This document shows positions 7,358-11,536 of a stretch of 11,536 nt of DNA, piece after piece. Both the position numbers and the translations under genes were made by a program. Each line of letters starts with the position of its first letter. The stretch's first letter is position 1. Where the stretch lies: assembly GCA_903883985.1 (NCBI GenBank), contig CAISDD010000412.1, positions 1 through 11,536 of the forward strand, written 5' to 3'. The notes beneath the pieces were generated by a model. It was not told the origin of the DNA. It saw nothing but the letters and a program-made list of their open reading frames with translations, and ran no database searches. This stretch comes from an uncultured Pseudomonadota bacterium (GTDB lineage Bacteria; Pseudomonadota; Gammaproteobacteria; Burkholderiales; Thiobacillaceae).

Positions 7358-7362
7358 AGGAA
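7358..7362 (+). promoter_or_regulatory. Shine-Dalgarno of motB
   Basis: AGGAA sits 8 nt before the ATG at 7371 and supports this start. It lies just 3' of the right arm of the inverted repeat. Confidence 0.6.
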
Positions 7363-7370
7363 CCACATTT

Positions 7371-8291
7371 ATGGCTGACGACACCCAACGCCCCATAGTC
7401 ATCAAGCGCATCAAGAAAATCAGTGGTGGCGGCCACAGCGGTGGTGCATGGAAAATCGCCTACGCCGACTTCGTCACGGCGATGATGGCCTTCTTCCTGC
7501 TCATGTGGCTGCTCGGCTCCACCACCAAGGCGCAGTTGGAAGGCATCGCGCAGTACTTCAAGACGCCGTTGAAAGTCGCGCTGGCCGGCGGCGAAGGTTC
7601 TGGTGATGCCACCAGCGTCGTCAAGGGCGGGGGTCAGGATCTCACTCGCCGCGCAGGACAGATCAAGGAAGGCGAGGTTACAGGCAAGAAAGCCATCAAC
7701 CTCGAGGCCAACCGCAAGCAGGTCCAGGAAGAGTCCGCTCGCCTGTCGAACCTCAAGGCCGTGCTGGAGAAAGCAATCGACAGCAACCTCAATATGTCCC
7801 AGTTCAAGAAGCAGTTGAAGATCGACATCACCAGCGAAGGCTTGCGCATCCAGATCGTCGACGACAAGAACCGCCCCATGTTTGACTCGGGAGGTGCGGT
7901 GATGAAATCCTACACGCGCGATATCCTGCGCGAGATCGGCAAGACCCTGAACCAGGTACCCAACCGCATCAGCCTCTCCGGCCATACCGACGCCACCTCC
8001 TATCCCGGCGGCGAACGTGGCTACAGCAACTGGGAACTCTCCGCCGATCGCGCCAATGCCTCACGACGCGAACTGGTGGCAGGCGGTCTGGAAGGCGGCA
8101 AGGTATTGCGCGTGATCGGACTCAGTTCCGCCGTCCCCTTCGCCAAGGACGATCCGGTCGCCCCGGTCAACCGCCGCATTTCCATCATCGTCATGAACAA
8201 GCAAGCGGAAGAAGCCATCACCAATGAATCCCCGCAGATCGAGGCGGAGACGGCCAAGGAAGTGGCTCAGCAATTGAATGTCAAGCACTGA
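7371..8291 (+). CDS. motB: MotB, peptidoglycan-anchored stator subunit
   Basis: Partner of MotA in the stator; it carries the ion-binding aspartate and anchors the motor to peptidoglycan. It has 306 residues (E. coli 308). A basic cytoplasmic N-terminus (IKRIKKISGGGHSGGAWKIAY) precedes one membrane helix at about 30-50 with Asp33 in YADFVTAMMAFFLLMWLLG, aligned to the proton-carrying Asp32 of E. coli. The following amphipathic stretch EGIAQYFKTPLK fits the plug. The periplasmic OmpA-like domain spans about 155-275, with GHTDA at 204-208 and NRRISIIV near its end. The protein tail is Glu/Ala-rich. It lies 173 nt after motA and overlaps the next gene by 14 nt. The N-terminal sequence favours a proton motor. 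Confidence 0.96.
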   Translation: MADDTQRPIVIKRIKKISGGGHSGGAWKIAYADFVTAMMAFFLLMWLLGSTTKAQLEGIAQYFKTPLKVALAGGEGSGDATSVVKGGGQDLTRRAGQIKEGEVTGKKAINLEANRKQVQEESARLSNLKAVLEKAIDSNLNMSQFKKQLKIDITSEGLRIQIVDDKNRPMFDSGGAVMKSYTRDILREIGKTLNQVPNRISLSGHTDATSYPGGERGYSNWELSADRANASRRELVAGGLEGGKVLRVIGLSSAVPFAKDDPVAPVNRRISIIVMNKQAEEAITNESPQIEAETAKEVAQQLNVKH

Positions 8292-9036
8292 CCCCGCCTC
8301 CTGGACGCGACGACTGCCACCCGCCGTGGCAGCCCTGGCGGTGCAGTGCGTGGCGCTGATCGCGGCGGCGTCCTTGGCAATGTGGTTCCGGGCAGGGCCC
8401 CTACCCGCCTGGATTGCCCTGTCCGGCCTGCTCGCCGCCTTGTTGAGCCGCAGGCTGCACCTTCCCCTCTGGTGGCAGTTCATCGGCCTGATCTTTCTGC
8501 CCCTGCTCTGGTTGACCTTGCAAAGCGGCATCGAACCCGCATGGTTCCTCGCCGCTTTCCTCTTGCTGCTACTCACCTCGCTGGGTGCGATCCGCGGCCG
8601 CGTACCGCTCTACCTCTCCAGCCCAAGCGCGACCGCCGAACTGGCAGCACGCCTGCCAGATAGAGCGCGGGTACTTGACCTGGGTTGCGGACTGGGCGGT
8701 CCGCTGGCGAGCCTCAGCGCTTTGCGGCCCGACGCCACCTTGCAGGGCGTCGAGGCCGCGCCGCTCAACTGGTTGATCGCCCACCTGCGGCTTATGGGTC
8801 GCGCGCACATCCGCCTGGGCGACCTCTGGAACGCGGACTTGTCCCGCCAGGACGTGGTCTACGCCTACCTCTCCCCTGCCCCCATGGCCCGCCTTTGGGA
8901 AAAAGCGTGCAGCGAAATGCTCCCAGGCAGCCTGTTCATCAGCAACAGTTTTTCCATACCCGGCGTCGAACCGGACGAGGTGGTCGAGCTTCATGACCTG
9001 ACCCATGCAAGGCTACTGATCTGGCGGATGCGATGA
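8278..9036 (+). CDS. Membrane-anchored class I SAM methyltransferase-like protein
   Basis: 252 residues with no gene name that I recognise. The first half is strongly hydrophobic, with about four predicted membrane segments near 16-36, 44-56, 64-82 and 86-104. The second half has a Rossmann SAM-binding start: VLDLGCGLGGPL (motif I, 132-143) and an acidic strand end GVEAAP (Glu159). It then reads GDLWNADLSRQDVVYAYLSPAPM and ends with a short strand region (LFISNSFSIPG). The DLW, DVVYAYLSP and final SFSIPG pattern resembles the membrane-bound FAM173/ATPSCKMT lysine methyltransferases; this is by memory, not by search, and the substrate is unknown. It overlaps motB by 14 nt and its stop overlaps the next start (ATGA at 9033-9036), so it is probably cotranslated with both. 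No clear Shine-Dalgarno is seen; later starts are possible but would lose the first membrane segment. Confidence 0.75.
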   Translation: MSSTDPASWTRRLPPAVAALAVQCVALIAAASLAMWFRAGPLPAWIALSGLLAALLSRRLHLPLWWQFIGLIFLPLLWLTLQSGIEPAWFLAAFLLLLLTSLGAIRGRVPLYLSSPSATAELAARLPDRARVLDLGCGLGGPLASLSALRPDATLQGVEAAPLNWLIAHLRLMGRAHIRLGDLWNADLSRQDVVYAYLSPAPMARLWEKACSEMLPGSLFISNSFSIPGVEPDEVVELHDLTHARLLIWRMR

Positions 9037-10538
9037 CCCTGGCTGACTGGCTCGAACGATTGGCACCCGGCCCCCTACCGGTCTTCGCGCACACCCAAAC
9101 ACGGTTGTCCGAACAATGGCGACGCTCCGAGGAGATCGCCGCGCGCGAGGTCGCCCAGACTGTCCTGGCCGACCCGCTCGCCAGCCTTCTCCTGATCCAG
9201 GCCGCGAATCAGCGCTGCAGCCGGCTGGGGAGCGAGGTTTCCACGGCGGAGAGCGCCCTCATGATGCTGGGCATCAGCCACTATCTCGACCAGGCACGTA
9301 AGTTGCCGGTTCTGGAAGAAGGCCGTGTCGGGGGCGATGCCAAGCGCATGGCGGCGCTGCATGCCCTGCTGCGGCGCGTCCACCATGGTGCCTGGCAGGC
9401 GCGGGACTTCGCCGTCCTGCACAGCGATCTGCGCGCGGAAGAAGTCCAGCTTGCCGCCTTGCTCCATGCTGCCCCGGAATTTCTGCTGCTTCTGCGCGCC
9501 CCCGCCGAGGCGCGGCGCATGGCCAGGCTCAAGCATCGCATGCCGGCGGAGGAGGCTGAGAGTCTGGCTCTGGGAGGCATCACACTCGACCAATTGCGAC
9601 TGCCGCTACTGGAGAACTGGAAGGTCGCACAACTCAGCCGCGATCTCCTCGACCCGGCCCTGGTGGGCAATCCACGCCAGACCATACTCATGGCCTGTCT
9701 CAACATCGCACAGCGATCCCAATATGGCTGGTGGGACGAAACTCTGCTGGGCGACTACCTCGCCCTGAGCAGCATAAACCTACTGTCTCTGGAAGTCGTG
9801 GTCGCCACTACCCATGCCAACGCCATGCACGCCGAACGCGCCGCTGGATGGATCACTGCACCCGGTGCTGGTGTCTGGATGCCCATGCTGCCCGGCCCTT
9901 GGCCTGTCGATCCGGACGAAGAGGAAACAGCGGAAGCTGCCGCCACAACGGTAGCCGTCCCCAAGGCTCCTGCTCCTGCTCCTGCTCCTGCCAGACACAC
10001 GGCTTGCCCGATGCCGGACAAACGAGTGCTGCGAGAAGCCTTGCAAGGCATCGAAGGCCACCTGGACGGCACACTCAACCTCAACCAGATGTCCGCCATC
10101 ATCCTCAAGGGATTGCATACAGGCCTTGGCCTCTCGCGTATTCTGTTCGCCATGGCCACGCCCGACGGGCTACAGATGAAATCCCGCTTCACCCTCGGCA
10201 TTCCCGTGGAAGACCCGTTGCGCCACTTCGCCTTCAGACTCGATGCGCGCGACCTGTTCGGCCAACTCATGGGCAAGATGCAGGGGCTTTGGATGAACGA
10301 ATCCAACCGCGAAAGGCTCTGGCCCATGATCCAACCCGCCTTGCAGGAAATGATAGGCAGCGGCGGCTTCTATGCCATGAGCCTGCACAGCAGCGGCAAA
10401 CCGGTCGGCTTCATCTACGCCGACCGCGGCCACGGCGAATGCAACCTCGACCCGCATACCTACACCGATTTCAAGATGCTCTGCCTGCAAGCGGCGCGCG
10501 GTCTGGGCAAGCTGGGAGGCCTCTCCCCGGGCCAGTAG
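9033..10538 (+). CDS. HDOD-domain protein with C-terminal GAF-like domain
   Basis: 501 residues, probably a cytoplasmic signalling protein. Residues about 10-220 look like an HDOD domain: ADPLASLLLIQAANQ, then STAESALMMLGISHYLDQARKLP, the typical pattern for these non-catalytic HD relatives, and later ACLNIAQRSQYGWWDE. A Pro/Ala linker (about 300-322) contains APAPAPAP, encoded by four perfect GCTCCT hexamers. Residues about 330-495 have GAF-like features: LREALQGIEGHLDG, ILKGLHTGLGLSRILFAMATPDG, and GKPVGFIYADRG with a final helix DFKMLCLQAARGLGKL. HDOD proteins act in motility, biofilm and stress signalling in several proteobacteria, but the ligand and output here are unknown. The ATG overlaps the methyltransferase stop (ATGA), so translation is likely coupled. 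It converges on dnaJ. Confidence 0.82.
   Translation: MTLADWLERLAPGPLPVFAHTQTRLSEQWRRSEEIAAREVAQTVLADPLASLLLIQAANQRCSRLGSEVSTAESALMMLGISHYLDQARKLPVLEEGRVGGDAKRMAALHALLRRVHHGAWQARDFAVLHSDLRAEEVQLAALLHAAPEFLLLLRAPAEARRMARLKHRMPAEEAESLALGGITLDQLRLPLLENWKVAQLSRDLLDPALVGNPRQTILMACLNIAQRSQYGWWDETLLGDYLALSSINLLSLEVVVATTHANAMHAERAAGWITAPGAGVWMPMLPGPWPVDPDEEETAEAAATTVAVPKAPAPAPAPARHTACPMPDKRVLREALQGIEGHLDGTLNLNQMSAIILKGLHTGLGLSRILFAMATPDGLQMKSRFTLGIPVEDPLRHFAFRLDARDLFGQLMGKMQGLWMNESNRERLWPMIQPALQEMIGSGGFYAMSLHSSGKPVGFIYADRGHGECNLDPHTYTDFKMLCLQAARGLGKLGGLSPGQ
9966..9989 (+). repeat. Hexanucleotide microsatellite GCTCCT x4 in coding sequence
   Basis: Four perfect GCTCCT copies in frame, encoding Ala-Pro four times (residues 312-319) in the linker between the HDOD and GAF-like domains. 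Slippage would change linker length by two residues without a frameshift. Confidence 0.85.
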
Positions 10539-10600
10539 GCGGTGGGAGGCAGTCCCCACCGATGCGCCCCTTTCACGGGGTCACACCGCGCCTACTGGCC
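10530..10600. repeat. 12-bp inverted repeat spanning both convergent stop codons
   Basis: GGCCAGTAGGCG at 10530-10541 is the exact reverse complement of CGCCTACTGGCC at 10589-10600. Each arm contains the last Gly-Gln codons and TAG stop of its gene (the HDOD gene on plus, dnaJ on minus). Between the arms lies a smaller hairpin, CGGTGGG (10540-10546) with CCCACCG (10555-10561), plus a weak CCCC/GGGG pair at 10567-10570/10577-10580. It could act as a two-way transcription end, but no U-tract directly follows on either strand. Confidence 0.6.
10540..10561. terminator. Possible GC-rich hairpin at convergent junction
   Basis: Seven-base-pair stem CGGTGGG / CCCACCG with an 8-nt loop, two bases after the HDOD stop. 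Its placement between convergent genes suggests transcription termination or mRNA 3'-end protection. It lacks a T-run right after the stem, so it is not a standard intrinsic terminator. Confidence 0.35.
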
Positions 10601-11536
10601 GAAGAACTCCTTCACTTTTTCCATGAAGGACTTGGCACGTGGGTTGTGTTTGCCTTCCTGGCCACCACAGCAACTGTCGAATTCACGCAGCAATTCCTTC
10701 TGGCGATCGGTCAAGTTGACCGGGGTTTCCACCACGATGTGCGCCATCAGATCGCCTGGACCCTGGCTACGCACACCCTTGATGCCCTTGCCGCGCAGGC
10801 GGAACACCTTGCCGCTCTGGGTCTCGCTGGGGATCTTGATACTGGCATGACCTTCGAGTGTGGGAATCTCGATTTCACCGCCCAGCGCCGCCGTGGCGAA
10901 GGAAATCGGCAGTTCGCAATGGAGGTCGTCATGTTCGCGCTGGAATACCTGATGTGCCTTGATGTGAATCTGCACATAGAGATCCCCTGGCGGCCCACCA
11001 TTGACGCCGGCCTCCCCTTCCCCGGATAGCCGGATGCGATCACCCTCGTCAACACCCGAGGGAATCCGCACGGACAGGGTCTTGTGCTTTTTCATCCGGC
11101 CTTCGCCTTGGCAGTGGCCGCAAGGCTCCGCGATGACACGGCCATTGCCATGGCAGCGAGGACAGGTCTGCTGGATCGAAAAGAACCCTTGCTGCATGCG
11201 TACCTGACCATGGCCGCCGCAGGTCGGGCAGGTCACCGGTTCTGTGCCGGACTTGGCGCCACTGCCGTGGCAATGCTCACATTCGGCGAGCACCGGCACA
11301 CGGATCTTGGTCTCGGTGCCACGCGCGGCCTCTTCCAGGGCAACTTCCAGGTTGTAGCGCAGGTCGGCGCCACGGTAAACCTGAGAACGACGCCCACCGC
11401 CACCGCCACCGCCGAAAATGTCACCGAAAATGTCTGAGAAGGCATCGGAGAAATCGCGCCCGCCGCCTCTCGATGCATCAACGCCGGCATGGCCGTACTG
11501 GTCGTAGGCGGCTCGCTTGTTGCCATCGGAGAGCAC
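10592..11536 (-). CDS. dnaJ: DnaJ, Hsp40 co-chaperone (5' end outside the window)
   Basis: Co-chaperone that delivers unfolded proteins to DnaK and stimulates its ATPase. The gene reads leftward and is cut at the window end: 314 residues are visible. The first codon seen (GTG) is an internal Val of the J domain (VLSDGNKRAAYDQYGHAG), so about 55 residues including the HPD motif are missing. A Gly/Phe region with repeated SDIFGDIFG and a run of seven Gly follows at about 24-50. The zinc domain has four intact repeats: CEHCHGSG (Cys86/89), CPTCGGHG (103/106), CPRCHGNG (125/128) and CGHCQGEG (139/142). The substrate-binding C-terminal domains contain IPSGVDEGDRIRLSGEGE and VFRLRGKGIKG. Usual partners grpE and dnaK would lie to the right, outside the window. 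Confidence 0.97.
   Translation of the reverse strand: MLSDGNKRAAYDQYGHAGVDASRGGGRDFSDAFSDIFGDIFGGGGGGGRRSQVYRGADLRYNLEVALEEAARGTETKIRVPVLAECEHCHGSGAKSGTEPVTCPTCGGHGQVRMQQGFFSIQQTCPRCHGNGRVIAEPCGHCQGEGRMKKHKTLSVRIPSGVDEGDRIRLSGEGEAGVNGGPPGDLYVQIHIKAHQVFQREHDDLHCELPISFATAALGGEIEIPTLEGHASIKIPSETQSGKVFRLRGKGIKGVRSQGPGDLMAHIVVETPVNLTDRQKELLREFDSCCGGQEGKHNPRAKSFMEKVKEFFGQ

Larger units (their letters stand above)
7198..7370 (+). other. motA-motB intergenic spacer with repeat array
   Basis: These 173 nt contain no credible gene. They hold a 12-unit heptamer array (7207-7290), an AT-rich patch TTTATATA (7291-7298), and copies of GCTAGTGGC near the left end facing a reverse-complement copy at 7345-7353, followed by the motB ribosome site. 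In many relatives motA and motB lie much closer together (established for E. coli, where they are adjacent), so the spacer looks like an expansion. Confidence 0.8.

Noticed and set aside
10567..10580. CCCC/GGGG hairpin as an intrinsic terminator for the HDOD gene
   Set aside because: A four-pair stem without a following T-run is too weak; it is mentioned only as part of the larger junction repeat.
9731..11029. Long plus-strand open frame running from the HDOD gene into the dnaJ region
   Set aside because: It overlaps two well-supported genes in other frames, crosses their convergent junction, and its product is rich in Arg, His, Pro and Cys as expected for an out-of-frame reading.

Overview
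The window is GC-rich, densely coded DNA from a Gram-negative proteobacterium. Gene order and protein similarity suggest a betaproteobacterium, possibly of the Rhodocyclales/Nitrosomonadales type; that assignment is inference, since there is no rRNA or marker search behind it. The organism should make an outer membrane with lipid A and should be flagellated, because it carries a complete MotA/MotB stator pair.

Region 1 (1-6320, + strand) is the classical outer-membrane biogenesis operon: bamA (5' end outside the window), skp/ompH, lpxD, fabZ, lpxA, lpxB and rnhB. The genes are packed with gaps of 0-17 nt or stop/start overlaps (ATGA at lpxD-fabZ and lpxB-rnhB), so one transcript with translational coupling is likely. 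BamA and Skp assemble and chaperone outer-membrane proteins. LpxA, LpxD and LpxB carry out the first acylation, second acylation and disaccharide-forming steps of lipid A synthesis. FabZ supplies the fatty-acid branch that competes for the same hydroxyacyl-ACP pool. RNase HII is a housekeeping passenger often found behind lpxB.

Region 2 (6337-10538, + strand) holds motility and signalling genes: motA (16 nt after rnhB, strong Shine-Dalgarno), a 173-nt spacer, motB, a membrane-anchored methyltransferase-like protein overlapping motB by 14 nt, and an HDOD-GAF-like signalling protein overlapping the methyltransferase by ATGA. The spacer contains a strictly periodic 12 x 7-bp tandem array, the most unusual non-coding element here.

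Region 3 (10539-11536) is a 53-nt convergent junction followed by the C-terminal 314 residues of dnaJ on the minus strand, cut by the window end inside the J domain. The last codons of the two converging genes form a 12-bp perfect inverted repeat.

No mobile element, CRISPR array, tRNA or rRNA was seen, and most of the window is core genome. I see no clear new multi-gene system. The best candidates for new biology are the coupled motB-methyltransferase-HDOD unit and the heptamer array between motA and motB.
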